From the NCBI GenBank assembly GCA_963764345.1, contig CAVXSF010000009.1:682001-746000 (forward strand): a DNA stretch of 64,000 nucleotides. The letters are read 5' to 3'. The notes beneath the pieces were generated by a model that saw nothing but the letters and a program-made list of their open reading frames with translations, ran no database searches and was not told where the DNA came from. Positions within the stretch are counted from its first letter, which is position 1. The number at the start of each line of letters is the position of its first letter. Below are positions 34,191 to 42,683 of the stretch, piece after piece. Origin of the DNA: DASQZK01 sp963764345 (GTDB lineage: Bacteria > Bacteroidota > Bacteroidia > Bacteroidales > GCA-2748055). Position numbers and translations under genes: made by a program.

Positions 34191-34934
34191 TTACTCCATT
34201 TCCCTTATCCTGACATCAACCCCTTTAACATCCTTCATTAGTTTGAGCAACTGACCGGTATCGGTTTTACCGTAATGATATGGATAAAGAATTGCCGGCT
34301 TGAATGCCTTTGCCGCATCTGCCACCATTTCAGGGGTCATTGTATACGGAAGGTTCATCGGCAGGAAGGCAATATCAATGTTTTTGAGGGCTTTAATTTC
34401 GGGTATGTTTTCAGTATCCCCGGCAACAAGAACCCGCTTACCGCCAATATCCAACACATAGCCGTTACCGACCCCTTTCGGGTGATAAAAATTGCCGTCG
34501 GGTCGCTTGTGAACCAGGTTATATGCCGGAATAGCCTCAATATTCAAACCATCAAAAGTGTAATGATCCCCGTTGGCCATAACCTGTATATCCAACCCTG
34601 ACCGGTCCTCAAGTTTATCAAAACAGGTTTTGGTCATTACGAGTTTGGTGTTACTCTTAAGGAGATCATGAATGGCCTTCGGATCGAAATGGTCCTGGTG
34701 ATCATGAGTAATCAGGATCAGGTCGGCTTTGGGCATTTTAGAATAGTCTGCTTCCTGCATGACAGGATCCACATCGATTATTTTCCCGTCCCATTCAAAC
34801 ATAAGGGAAGCGTGCCCGATGAAAGTAATAGCAAGATCACCGGATGAGGTCTTGAATTTGTCTACTGCAAATTCTTTTTGCGCATAAGTTAAACTACTCA
34901 AAGTCATGGTTAAAGAAATGATTACGTATTTCAT
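34191..34934 (-). CDS. Secreted metallo-beta-lactamase-fold hydrolase
   Basis: 247 residues from the ATG at 34934. A short signal peptide (IISLTMTLSSLTYAQ) precedes an MBL-fold domain of the UPF0173 type: ITFIGHASLMFEWDGKIIDVDP, the zinc motif THDHQDHFD, VLVAGDTENIPE and YPYHYGK. Cytoplasmic relatives are common, but this copy is exported. The substrate is unknown. It is convergent with the permease gene. Confidence 0.85.
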   Translation of the reverse strand: MKYVIISLTMTLSSLTYAQKEFAVDKFKTSSGDLAITFIGHASLMFEWDGKIIDVDPVMQEADYSKMPKADLILITHDHQDHFDPKAIHDLLKSNTKLVMTKTCFDKLEDRSGLDIQVMANGDHYTFDGLNIEAIPAYNLVHKRPDGNFYHPKGVGNGYVLDIGGKRVLVAGDTENIPEIKALKNIDIAFLPMNLPYTMTPEMVADAAKAFKPAILYPYHYGKTDTGQLLKLMKDVKGVDVRIREME

Positions 34935-35236
34935 TTGACTGTTATTTAAGTTACCTGAATTGAACACCTTCGTGCAGGGTCAAACACTAAAAGACGATAC
35001 GTTCAAGTATATCCGCCGGCAAATCCGGTTAACCCGGTATACCGCCGGTGATGGTTATTACTTGTTTTCTCAGACATAAACAAAAATGAAAAACAAAGTG
35101 TTTTTATCCCCCGGTATTTTATGAAGCAGGCCGTGCCGATTTTACTGCCTGATAACAAGCCGGTATCATGCATGAGTGTGATAAGACAGGCAGGTATAAA
35201 TAATACAAAATAGTTTTAATATTTAAAAATTATACT

Positions 35237-35244
35237 TATTTTTG
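35237..35244 (+). promoter_or_regulatory. -7 element of rpsT promoter
   Basis: TATTTTTG at 35237-35244, with TTT rather than TTG 20 bases upstream at 35214-35216. A leader of about 48 bases precedes rpsT. The rest of the 34935-35236 gap (about 300 bases) shows no gene. Confidence 0.55.
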
Positions 35245-35298
35245 CAACCCATTTTTCTATGAACAGGAAAAAGAAACGAACATAAAGTTAATATACTC

Positions 35299-35556
35299 AT
35301 GGCAAATCATCAGTCATCAAAAAAACGAATCAGGCAGAATGAAACCAGGCGTCTCAGTAACCGTTATTATGCCAGGTCAACCCGTAATGCAGTAAAAAAA
35401 CTTCGGAGTTTAACTGAAAAAGCAGAAGCGGAGACATTACTCCCACAGGTTACCGCCATGCTTGATAAACTTGCTAAAAAGAAAGTCATTCATGTAAACA
35501 AGGCTTCCAACCTGAAGTCAAGCCTCAAACAACACGTTTCCGGTCTGGAAGGCTGA
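35299..35556 (+). CDS. rpsT: 30S ribosomal protein S20
   Basis: 85 residues, very basic, starting MANHQSSKKRIRQNETRR and containing KKLAKKKVIHVNKASNLKS, the S20 signature with Lys/Asn/Ala motifs. Binds 16S rRNA early in 30S assembly. It is single-gene: its own promoter lies upstream and a strong terminator lies 30 bases downstream. Length and start are standard. Confidence 0.96.
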   Translation: MANHQSSKKRIRQNETRRLSNRYYARSTRNAVKKLRSLTEKAEAETLLPQVTAMLDKLAKKKVIHVNKASNLKSSLKQHVSGLEG

Positions 35557-35585
35557 ATATAAATTATTTTGCCATAAAGCTTTAC

Positions 35586-35617
35586 AGCTGTTTTCAAATA
35601 GAAGACAGCTTTTTTTG
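35586..35617 (+). terminator. Rho-independent terminator of rpsT
   Basis: AGCTGTTTTC pairs with GAAGACAGCT (10 bp, one G-T) across loop AAATA, followed by a T-run at 35610-35616. Confidence 0.85.
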
Positions 35618-35668
35618 TTTCCGGTACGCTGATATTTCAGTCCTTTTCCCATAAAGGGGAAAAAGCTC

Positions 35669-36361
35669 ATGAATTATAAAAATCTATCCATTAAAAACTG
35701 GGCTGTTGAAGACCGACCGAGAGAGAAGCTTTTAAAGAACGGAATTGGCAGTCTGAGTGATGCTGAGATCCTGGCCATACTCATAGGATCAGGAACCAAA
35801 AATTTATCCGCACTGGAATTATCGAGGACAGTGCTTTTTAGTGTAGACAATAACCTGCAGGCCTTGGGTAAACTGGAATTGGGAAATCTGACCCGTATCA
35901 AGGGTATCGGGCAGGCGAAAGCCATAACCATATTGGCGGCACTTGAGTTGGGAAGACGCCGTGCATATGCTCCGGGGCTTGAAAAAACAAAGATCTCAAC
36001 GAGTAAAGAGGCTTTCAGAATTTTTCAACCAATGTTGGGCGACCTTCCCCATGAAGAATTCTGGATCCTTCTCTTAAACCGCTCAAACCGGGTCATTGAT
36101 AAAATCTGCATAAGCAAGGGCGGAATTACCGGTACAGTTATCGACACACGCCTGATCCTGAAACAGGCTCTTGACCGGCTGACATCCGGCATTATCCTGT
36201 GCCACAACCATCCTTCAGGGAATCTTGAGCCAAGTGACGCCGATAAAAAAATCACGGAAAAAATCAAAAAAGCCGCGCTGTACATGGATATTAACCTGAT
36301 CGACCATATAATTATCGGAGAAAATAACTACTTCAGCTTCGCCGATTCGGGAATAATATAA
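35669..36361 (+). CDS. radC: RadC-family JAB-domain protein
   Basis: 230 residues. An N-terminal helix-hairpin-helix region (KLELGNLTRIKGIGQAKAITILAALELG) is followed by a JAB1/MPN-type domain with the metal motif HNHPSGNLEPSDAD and the upstream EEFWILLLN. RadC proteins are named for DNA repair, but their biochemical role is unsettled. It is complete and monocistronic, downstream of the rpsT terminator. Confidence 0.92.
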   Translation: MNYKNLSIKNWAVEDRPREKLLKNGIGSLSDAEILAILIGSGTKNLSALELSRTVLFSVDNNLQALGKLELGNLTRIKGIGQAKAITILAALELGRRRAYAPGLEKTKISTSKEAFRIFQPMLGDLPHEEFWILLLNRSNRVIDKICISKGGITGTVIDTRLILKQALDRLTSGIILCHNHPSGNLEPSDADKKITEKIKKAALYMDINLIDHIIIGENNYFSFADSGII

Positions 36362-36471
36362 GTGGTTCAGCCTGATAGGTTGGTGCTGCCAGGTCGAGAT
36401 CTCTTATTGGTTCTGGTTTAAAAAAGATTACTTATTTTTACTTCAGCCTTCAATCAATAAATCCTGATCTG

Positions 36472-36966
36472 TTGAAAGCAATTATTGTTATCCTCTTTAG
36501 TATAGTGAAATTTGGGATGACATTTCCCATGGCCATATTAATATTTCACTTCGGTTTCTTCAAAACCATCATCCTTACGAATATAGGGGGAATAGCAGGA
36601 ATCTTTATTTTCGGTTTTCTTTCAAAACAAATAATCCAGTTATGGAATTCAAAATTCTCTGCCATTTTTCAACGGTTATCAGTGAGATCCCGAAGGAAAT
36701 CGGATCGACCCCGAAAGCCAGTCTTTACGCGACGTAACCGCCACATTGTTTATATTAAAAAAAGATACGGCCTGCCGGGAATAGCTCTGGCCACACCTAT
36801 CTTATTATCCATCCCTGTAGGAGTTTTCCTTGCATTCAGATATTTCAGCAAAAAAAATCATAAATTCCTTTATTTGTTTCTTGGAAACTTCATCTGGTCG
36901 CTGGCTTATGCTACATTCTACGGATTTTGTTACGACATGTACCTGCAAGTGATAAATAGTCTATAA
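36472..36966 (+). CDS. Small integral membrane protein
   Basis: 164 residues from a TTG start at 36472; no ATG lies near. About four hydrophobic helices are seen: IIVILFSIVKFGMTFPMAILIF, IILTNIGGIAGIFIFGFL, then after a basic loop (RSRRKSDRPRKPVFTRRNR) GIALATPILLSIPVGVFLAF and YLFLGNFIWSLAYATFYGF. The motif YGLPGIALATPILLSIPVG recalls the COG2426 small-export-protein family, a weak resemblance only. Its end overlaps convergent folK by six bases. Function unknown. Confidence 0.6.
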   Translation: MKAIIVILFSIVKFGMTFPMAILIFHFGFFKTIILTNIGGIAGIFIFGFLSKQIIQLWNSKFSAIFQRLSVRSRRKSDRPRKPVFTRRNRHIVYIKKRYGLPGIALATPILLSIPVGVFLAFRYFSKKNHKFLYLFLGNFIWSLAYATFYGFCYDMYLQVINSL

Positions 36967-37449
36967 CTGTTTTACGATGGAATCGTCATCGCAACGTTCA
37001 TATAATTCAGAGATTGTTCTTTTAAACACCGGGTGGATAAAATAAGGCGCTATCTCACACAGGGGTGCCAGGGTAAATCGCCTGAGATGAAGCCGGGGAT
37101 GAGGGATTATGAGCCTGTGTGTCTCGATGACACGATTCCCGTAAAACAGGATATCGATATCCAGGGTGCGGTCTTGATAGCCTGTCTCATCCCGCAGTCG
37201 GCCGGTTGAAATTTCAATGCGCTGAATCAAATCCAAAAGATCATCGGGCGCAACTGAAGAATTGATGAGTAAAACCTGGTTCAGAAAGGCATGAGAGCTC
37301 TCAAAACCCCAGGGATCAGATTCATAAAGATGAGATGCAAAAACAATAGGCCCTGCCATGGTGTTTAATTCATCACGGGCATATTTAAGAAACCCATTCC
37401 GGTTTCCCGAATTACTGCCGGTTAAAATATAGACAACATCACTGGCCAT
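36961..37449 (-). CDS. folK: 2-amino-4-hydroxy-6-hydroxymethyldihydropteridine pyrophosphokinase
   Basis: Transfers pyrophosphate from ATP to hydroxymethyl-dihydropterin in folate synthesis. 162 residues with the N-terminal LTGSNSGNRNGFL, YESDPWGF, the signature DRTLDIDILFYGN and PHPRLHLRRFTLAPLCEI. All are standard HPPK motifs, and the length is typical. It is divergent from sppA, with 84 bases between starts. Confidence 0.94.
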   Translation of the reverse strand: MASDVVYILTGSNSGNRNGFLKYARDELNTMAGPIVFASHLYESDPWGFESSHAFLNQVLLINSSVAPDDLLDLIQRIEISTGRLRDETGYQDRTLDIDILFYGNRVIETHRLIIPHPRLHLRRFTLAPLCEIAPYFIHPVFKRTISELYERCDDDSIVKQL

Positions 37450-37533
37450 GGTTGTAAAACTAATTTTTTATCCTCAATTTCACGATAATCTTCGTACTTT
37501 TATTCTTTGCCTAAATTCTAAAACCTGACAAAT

Positions 37534-39309
37534 ATGAAAGGATTTTTCAAGTTTACCTTCGCCTCAATTCTCGGCGTCCTGATTGGCCTCATAATTTTTA
37601 CCGTCATCACGTTTAGCATCATTTTTGGCATCATTGGCGCATCCTCAAGAGAAAAGCCCCTGAAATTGAAACCCAACACCATTCTGCTCGCCAGACTGGA
37701 TCAACCTATTGTGGACAGGAACCCCGAATCAACCTTTGGTAATTTTGACATGGGAAGTATTGCGCCCGATACGCGAATGGGGCTTGATATGATCGTTGAC
37801 AATCTCGGGAAAGCAAAAAATGACCCGGACATCAAGGGTGTTCTTCTCGATCTTTCCATTGTTCCTACAGGCATTGCCACTATCGAGGAAATACGCAATG
37901 CCATTCTTGATTTCAGGACCTCAGGAAAGTTCGTGATCTGTTATGCAGACATATTTACTCACAGCTCCTACTACCTTGCGACTGCAGCGGATACCATTTA
38001 TATGTCCCCCGAGGGGAATATAGAATTCATCGGCTTGGCGTCCCGTAACTATTTCATTAAAAAAGGCCTCGATAAATTGGGTATTACTGCACAAGTCGTT
38101 CGTGTCGGCAAATATAAAAGTTTTGCCGAACCCTTTATGTATACAAGCCTCAGCGAAGACAACAAAGAACAGATTGAGGCTTATACCGGATCTATCTGGA
38201 GCACTATGCTCGATAATATAGCCTCGGCAAGGAAAATTTCCGTTGAAAAACTGAACACTGTGGCCGATGAAATGAGTGTTACCGATGCGCCTTCAGCCCT
38301 GGAAAATCACTTCATCGACGGAATTAAATACCGGGATGAGCTGATCAGTGAACTTAAGCAGCTCACAGGCATTTCACCTGATGAGGATCTGAGAACTGTC
38401 AGCATTTCAAAATATTCCAAAGTCCCGGAAATTTCAGATTCCAAAGGACAGGACAAAGGTAAAATTGCTGTGGTCTATGCTTCCGGTGATATTGTCATTG
38501 GTAAAGGCAACAGCAACAATATCGGTGATGAGAGCTTCACAAGAGCTATCAGAGAGGCTAGACGTGATTCAACGATCAAAGCTATCGTTCTCAGGGTGAA
38601 TTCAGGAGGAGGAAGTGCACTTGCTTCCGATCTGATATGGAGGGAGGTAAAACTGGCAGCGGAAACCAAACCGGTTATCGCTTCCATGGGTGATGTGGCT
38701 GCTTCAGGAGGATACTATATCCTGGCTGCAGTGAATAAGATCTATGCCGATCCGAATACGATTACGGGATCCATTGGCGTCATTGGAATACTGCCCGATA
38801 TGCAGAAATTCATGAACGATAAGCTGGGTATTACCTATGACGTGGTTAAGACCAATACGAATTCAGACTTCGGTACTATTTTCCGCCCGCTGAATCCTTC
38901 CGAGTTGAAAGTTCTTGAAAATGAGATCGGGAAATCTTACAAAACGTTCATTACCCATGTGGCCGAAGGCAGGAAAATGTCTGTTGATGCCGTTGATCAG
39001 ATCGGACGCGGCCATGTTTTCAGTGCTGTTGACGCAAAGAAAATCGGGCTGGTTGACGAAATCGGAGGATTAAAAGAAGCCATTGCTGCTTCAGCCGAAG
39101 CTGCAGGGCTAAAAAATTACAGTATCGTCAAGTATCCTAAACTGGAAGCCCCCCTTCAGAAACTGCTCAATGAGTTATCGGGTGACGTCCAGTCCAGGAT
39201 CCTCAAAGAAAAACTGGGCGAAAATTATTTCTATTACCAGCAACTGGAATTGATACGGAATATGAAAGGTATCCAGGCAAGGATTCCTTACACCACCACG
39301 GTGGAATGA
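37534..39309 (+). CDS. sppA: Signal peptide peptidase SppA, 67-kDa type
   Basis: 591 residues. One N-terminal membrane anchor (about 10-36) is followed by two tandem ClpP-like S49 peptidase domains. The catalytic Lys195 lies in the first (VGKYKSFAEPF). The nucleophile Ser391 lies in the second (GDVAASGGYYI), where the stretch VLRVNSGGGSALASDLIW just precedes it. This is the split Ser/Lys dyad of E. coli SppA. It degrades leftover signal peptides in the membrane. The gene appears complete and monocistronic. Confidence 0.94.
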   Translation: MKGFFKFTFASILGVLIGLIIFTVITFSIIFGIIGASSREKPLKLKPNTILLARLDQPIVDRNPESTFGNFDMGSIAPDTRMGLDMIVDNLGKAKNDPDIKGVLLDLSIVPTGIATIEEIRNAILDFRTSGKFVICYADIFTHSSYYLATAADTIYMSPEGNIEFIGLASRNYFIKKGLDKLGITAQVVRVGKYKSFAEPFMYTSLSEDNKEQIEAYTGSIWSTMLDNIASARKISVEKLNTVADEMSVTDAPSALENHFIDGIKYRDELISELKQLTGISPDEDLRTVSISKYSKVPEISDSKGQDKGKIAVVYASGDIVIGKGNSNNIGDESFTRAIREARRDSTIKAIVLRVNSGGGSALASDLIWREVKLAAETKPVIASMGDVAASGGYYILAAVNKIYADPNTITGSIGVIGILPDMQKFMNDKLGITYDVVKTNTNSDFGTIFRPLNPSELKVLENEIGKSYKTFITHVAEGRKMSVDAVDQIGRGHVFSAVDAKKIGLVDEIGGLKEAIAASAEAAGLKNYSIVKYPKLEAPLQKLLNELSGDVQSRILKEKLGENYFYYQQLELIRNMKGIQARIPYTTTVE

Positions 39310-39356
39310 TGACGGGCAGAAGGGCTTCTTAAAAGCTAAGGGTCTTTTTAAAGAGT

Positions 39357-39432
39357 ATGTAAACAGCTGATCCGGCTGTTAAAAGGATGAAAGATTTTTT
39401 GTCCTCTCAACAACCAGATTAGCTGTTTACAT
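39357..39432. repeat. 30-bp inverted repeat with 16-base loop between sppA and lpxK
   Basis: Left arm 39357-39386 (starts ATGTAAACAGCT) and right arm 39403-39432 (ends AGCTGTTTACAT) are inverted copies identical at 25 of 30 positions, the outer 12 perfectly. All five differences are transitions. As minus-strand RNA four of them become G-U pairs, giving 29 of 30 positions paired; as plus-strand RNA only 26 pair. No T-run follows on either strand, so it is not a standard terminator. Confidence 0.75.
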
Positions 39433-39607
39433 ATTGAATATTCCAGATTACATCCTGTAATTTCAAGAATTACATTGAAAAACCTTAGTGGCCCTTTGCA
39501 GCTTAGCGCCCCCTGGTTCCCTAAACCCTTACATCCTCCTTCACGACAGTCACAACCTCAACACCCGGGTTCGTCAATATTAACGCCTTACAGGAAAACT
39601 TTTTTAC

Positions 39608-39615
39608 TATATTTG
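39608..39615 (+). promoter_or_regulatory. -7 element of lpxK promoter
   Basis: TATATTTG at 39608-39615 with no clear TTG upstream. It predicts transcription from about 39622 and therefore the GTG at 39640 as lpxK start. Confidence 0.5.
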
Positions 39616-39639
39616 ACCGCCATTATCGACAGAAAAACT

Positions 39640-40740
39640 GTGAAGAAAAGACTACCGGAATACCTGCTTTTACCATTTGCAGTCCTTTACGGAATTGCTG
39701 TGACCGTCCGCAATAAACTGTTTGACTGGCAGATATTAAGATCTCATGAGTTTGATCTGCCCGTCATCTCTGTAGGCAATATAACTGCCGGCGGAACCGG
39801 AAAGACACCGCATACCGAGTATCTCACCCAACTGCTGAAGGACGATTACCGTGTGGCTGTTCTTAGCCGGGGATATAAGCGAAAAACCAAAGGCTTTGTG
39901 CTGGCAGGTCCCGAATCCACCCCTGACGATATCGGCGACGAAGCATGTCAGATGAAATCCAAATTTCCGGATATCCTGGTGGCTGTGGATGAAAAAAGAG
40001 TCCGAGGTATACACAAACTTCTTGAAATGAATGCGGAGGTCATCCTCCTTGACGATGCCTTTCAACACCGGTATGTAAAACCCGGATTGTCTGTCCTGCT
40101 GATTGACTTTGACAGACCGGTAACCAAAGATTATCTCCTCCCCTTCGGTCGTCTGCGTGAACCGGTATCTTCTGCCAGCCGGGCAAATATCATTCTCATC
40201 ACCAAATCTCCCGGCGACCTCAAGGCCATCGACATGAGAGTAAGGGTGAAGGATTTTAAGTTGAACCCTTTCCAGCACCTTTATTATACAGGAGTGAAGG
40301 GGGAAGAACCCGAACCGGTCTTTAGAACTGGAGAAAAAACTGAATTCAGTTGGAATCAGACGGAGGTACTGATGGTCTGTGGTATTGCCAGAGCTGAAAA
40401 TGTTCTGAAAATCATTGGAAAACCAGCCTCCGATGTCCGCCAGATCTGTTTCCCCGACCATCATCCTTACACGAAAAAAGATATTGTGAAGATCGTTAAG
40501 GTATTTCAGGATATTCCCGGTAATAATAAAGCTATTCTGACCACGGAAAAGGATGCTGTAAAATTAAGGATGTTCCAAACTGAACTTTCGGAAGTCTCCG
40601 GCGCTTTATTCTATATTCCCATAAAAGTGCATTTTCTGAATAACGATACAGAGAACTTCAATTCACAAATAACCAGCTATGTTAGAAGTAATAAACGAAA
40701 CAGTATCCTTCATCAGGGAAAAAACCAGATGCCAGCCTGA
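39640..40740 (+). CDS. lpxK: Tetraacyldisaccharide 4'-kinase
   Basis: Phosphorylates the lipid A precursor at the 4' position at the inner membrane. 366 residues from GTG at 39640; the frame stays open upstream to a TTG at 39475, but that stretch is Pro-rich and unlike LpxK. An N-terminal amphipathic helix (LLLPFAVLYGIAVTVRN) is followed by the P-loop VISVGNITAGGTGKTPHTEYL. AVLSRGYKRKTKGF, GDEACQMKSKFPDILVAVDEKR and ILLDDAFQHRYVKP also match. The gene overlaps the purine phosphorylase start by 62 bases. Confidence 0.93.
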   Translation: MKKRLPEYLLLPFAVLYGIAVTVRNKLFDWQILRSHEFDLPVISVGNITAGGTGKTPHTEYLTQLLKDDYRVAVLSRGYKRKTKGFVLAGPESTPDDIGDEACQMKSKFPDILVAVDEKRVRGIHKLLEMNAEVILLDDAFQHRYVKPGLSVLLIDFDRPVTKDYLLPFGRLREPVSSASRANIILITKSPGDLKAIDMRVRVKDFKLNPFQHLYYTGVKGEEPEPVFRTGEKTEFSWNQTEVLMVCGIARAENVLKIIGKPASDVRQICFPDHHPYTKKDIVKIVKVFQDIPGNNKAILTTEKDAVKLRMFQTELSEVSGALFYIPIKVHFLNNDTENFNSQITSYVRSNKRNSILHQGKNQMPA

Positions 40741-41488
40741 AGTGGCCATCATACTTGGCACCGGATTGGGCGGCCTGGCCGATGATATCGAAGTTGAAAG
40801 CTATCTCCGCTATGGAGATATCCCCAATTTCCCGGTCAGTACAGCTCCGGGACATCATGGCCGGCTCATCTTCGGTAAGCTGGGTGGTAAAAATATCATG
40901 GCCATGCAGGGACGGTTTCATTACTATGAAGGCTACACCATGCAGGAACTCACTTTTCCCATCCGCGTGATGAAATACCTTGGAATCCGCTACCTTTTCA
41001 TTTCAAACGCCAGCGGGGGACTGAACCCGGAATTCGAGATCGGGGATATGATGATCCAGAACGATCACATAAACCTTCTTCCTAATCCTCTCATCGGTAA
41101 ACATATAGATGAATTCGGCGACCGGTTTCCCGATATGAGTGAAAGTTACGATCCTGAGCTGATACGCCGGGCGGAAGAAATCGCAGCAAAGAACAACATT
41201 AAGATCCGCAAGGGTTGCTATGTCGGTGTAACCGGGCCCACCCTCGAAACACCAAAGGAATATCAGTATTTCAGGATCATCGGCGGCGATGCTGTTGGCA
41301 TGTCCACCGTCCCGGAGGTCATCGTTGCCCACCAGATGGGCATTCCCTGCTTTGCCATCTCCATCATCACTGACCTCGGCGTACCCGGCAGGATTGTGGA
41401 GGTCTCTGTGGAAGATGTGCAGAAAGCAGCAGCTAACGCGGCTCCGAAAATGAACCTCATCATGGAAAAACTGATTGAAACCCTTTGA
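40679..41488 (+). CDS. Purine nucleoside phosphorylase (PNP-I, trimeric type)
   Basis: 269 residues. Cleaves inosine or guanosine with phosphate. Motifs seen: ILGTGLGGLADDI (phosphate loop), APGHHGRLIFG, MQGRFHYYEGYTMQ, SNASGGLNPEFEIGDMM, YVGVTGPTLETPKEY and DAVGMSTVPEVIVA. The ending SIITDLG is also typical. It matches the low-molecular-mass, trimeric (DeoD-unlike) family of about 270 residues. Its start lies inside the end of lpxK, a common arrangement in Bacteroidota, so they are co-transcribed. Confidence 0.92.
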   Translation: MLEVINETVSFIREKTRCQPEVAIILGTGLGGLADDIEVESYLRYGDIPNFPVSTAPGHHGRLIFGKLGGKNIMAMQGRFHYYEGYTMQELTFPIRVMKYLGIRYLFISNASGGLNPEFEIGDMMIQNDHINLLPNPLIGKHIDEFGDRFPDMSESYDPELIRRAEEIAAKNNIKIRKGCYVGVTGPTLETPKEYQYFRIIGGDAVGMSTVPEVIVAHQMGIPCFAISIITDLGVPGRIVEVSVEDVQKAAANAAPKMNLIMEKLIETL

Positions 41489-41507
41489 TTATCTCTTCAG
41501 TACGGTG

Positions 41508-42683
41508 AAAGATACAAAAGAGACAGAAAACGGCAGTGAATTTCAAAGGGGCAACATTATTATCATCGCACTGTCTCATTTTCTCCATGATGTCTATACC
41601 TCCTTTCTCGCCCCTGCACTCCCGCTGCTCATTGAGCGACTGCAGATGTCCTACGGGTTGGCCGGACTGCTCTCGGTGATACAGAGGATTCCTTCCCTGC
41701 TCAACCCTTTCGTCGGTATCATGGCCGAAAAAATGCGGATGAGATACCTGATCATCATTTCCCCTGCCCTGACGGGTGTGGCAATGAGCCTGATCGGAGT
41801 TGCCCCGGGGTACATATTCCTCGCAATCCTGATGCTCGTTTCCGGAATCAGCTCGACACTTTTCCATATTCCAACCCCGGTGATGATCCGCAAGTTATCG
41901 GGAAAGACGATCGGCAAGGGGATGAGCTATTTCATGCTTGGAGGGGAGCTGGCACGAACAGTCGGCCCCATGGTATTGTTCGGCATCATCAGCCTGTGGG
42001 GCATTGAGGGTACATGGAGAATGATGCCCTTTGGCCTGATCGCCTCCATGCTTCTGTTCTACCGCCTCAGGAATACGGAAATCTCATCCCGTGTCGGTCA
42101 GAAAGACTGGAAACCGGATTATTTCAGAGAGTTTGTAAAATATCTGCCTGTCTTTGGCGTAACAGCCGGTATTACACTCTTCCTCGGTGCCATGAAGTCT
42201 TCGTTAACCCTGTATCTGCCAACCTTTCTCAAACAACAGGGCGAAACTCTTTTCTTCGCCGATGCTTCGCTTTCCGTCCTCCAGCTTGCCGGGGCGGCAG
42301 GAACGTTTATTTCAGGAACCGTCTCCGACAAACTGGGGAGAACCAATACACTCCTCATCATTTCTCTTGTTTCCCCTCTGCTTATGTTTCTGTTCCTTTA
42401 TACAACCGGAATATGGCAGATGATCATTCTGGCCGTCACCGGTCTGTTTATTTTCGCGCCAACCTCCGTACTCCTTGCCCTGGTCCAGGAGCAGAAAAGC
42501 GAAAACCTGGCCTTCCTGAATGGGACCTTCATGTTGCTAAACTTTTTCATCAGTGCATCCATGGTCACCCTCGCAGGTGTTCTGGCCGACCATATCGGTT
42601 TTTATAAGACATTCTACCTGGCCGGATTATTTTCCATTGGTGCCGTTGGTGTGGTTCTCCTCGCACGTAAAAAACTCGGCTGA
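41508..42683 (+). CDS. MFS transporter, fosmidomycin-resistance (Fsr)-like
   Basis: 391 residues from GTG at 41508. A TTG at 41475, inside the phosphorylase gene, would add 11 residues and cannot be excluded. Twelve hydrophobic segments are seen. ALSHFLHDVYTSFLAPALPLLIE is the first helix typical of Fsr proteins, and GISSTLFHIPTPVMIRKLSGKTIGKGMS and GTVSDKLGRTNTL (the MFS loop motif) follow. Fsr-type proteins export fosmidomycin or sugar-phosphate-like compounds; the natural substrate is unknown. It ends base-to-base with the convergent lamin-tail gene. Confidence 0.82.
   Translation, partial: KDTKETENGSEFQRGNIIIIALSHFLHDVYTSFLAPALPLLIERLQMSYGLAGLLSVIQRIPSLLNPFVGIMAEKMRMRYLIIISPALTGVAMSLIGVAPGYIFLAILMLVSGISSTLFHIPTPVMIRKLSGKTIGKGMSYFMLGGELARTVGPMVLFGIISLWGIEGTWRMMPFGLIASMLLFYRLRNTEISSRVGQKDWKPDYFREFVKYLPVFGVTAGITLFLGAMKSSLTLYLPTFLKQQGETLFFADASLSVLQLAGAAGTFISGTVSDKLGRTNTLLIISLVSPLLMFLFLYTTGIWQMIILAVTGLFIFAPTSVLLALVQEQKSENLAFLNGTFMLLNFFISASMVTLAGVLADHIGFYKTFYLAGLFSIGAVGVVLLARKKLG

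Noticed and set aside
36472..36966. Naming this gene a COG2426 exporter
   Set aside because: Only one helix motif is similar; length and the basic middle loop do not settle it.
39357..39432. Reading the inverted repeat as the sppA terminator
   Set aside because: No T-run follows either arm on either strand.
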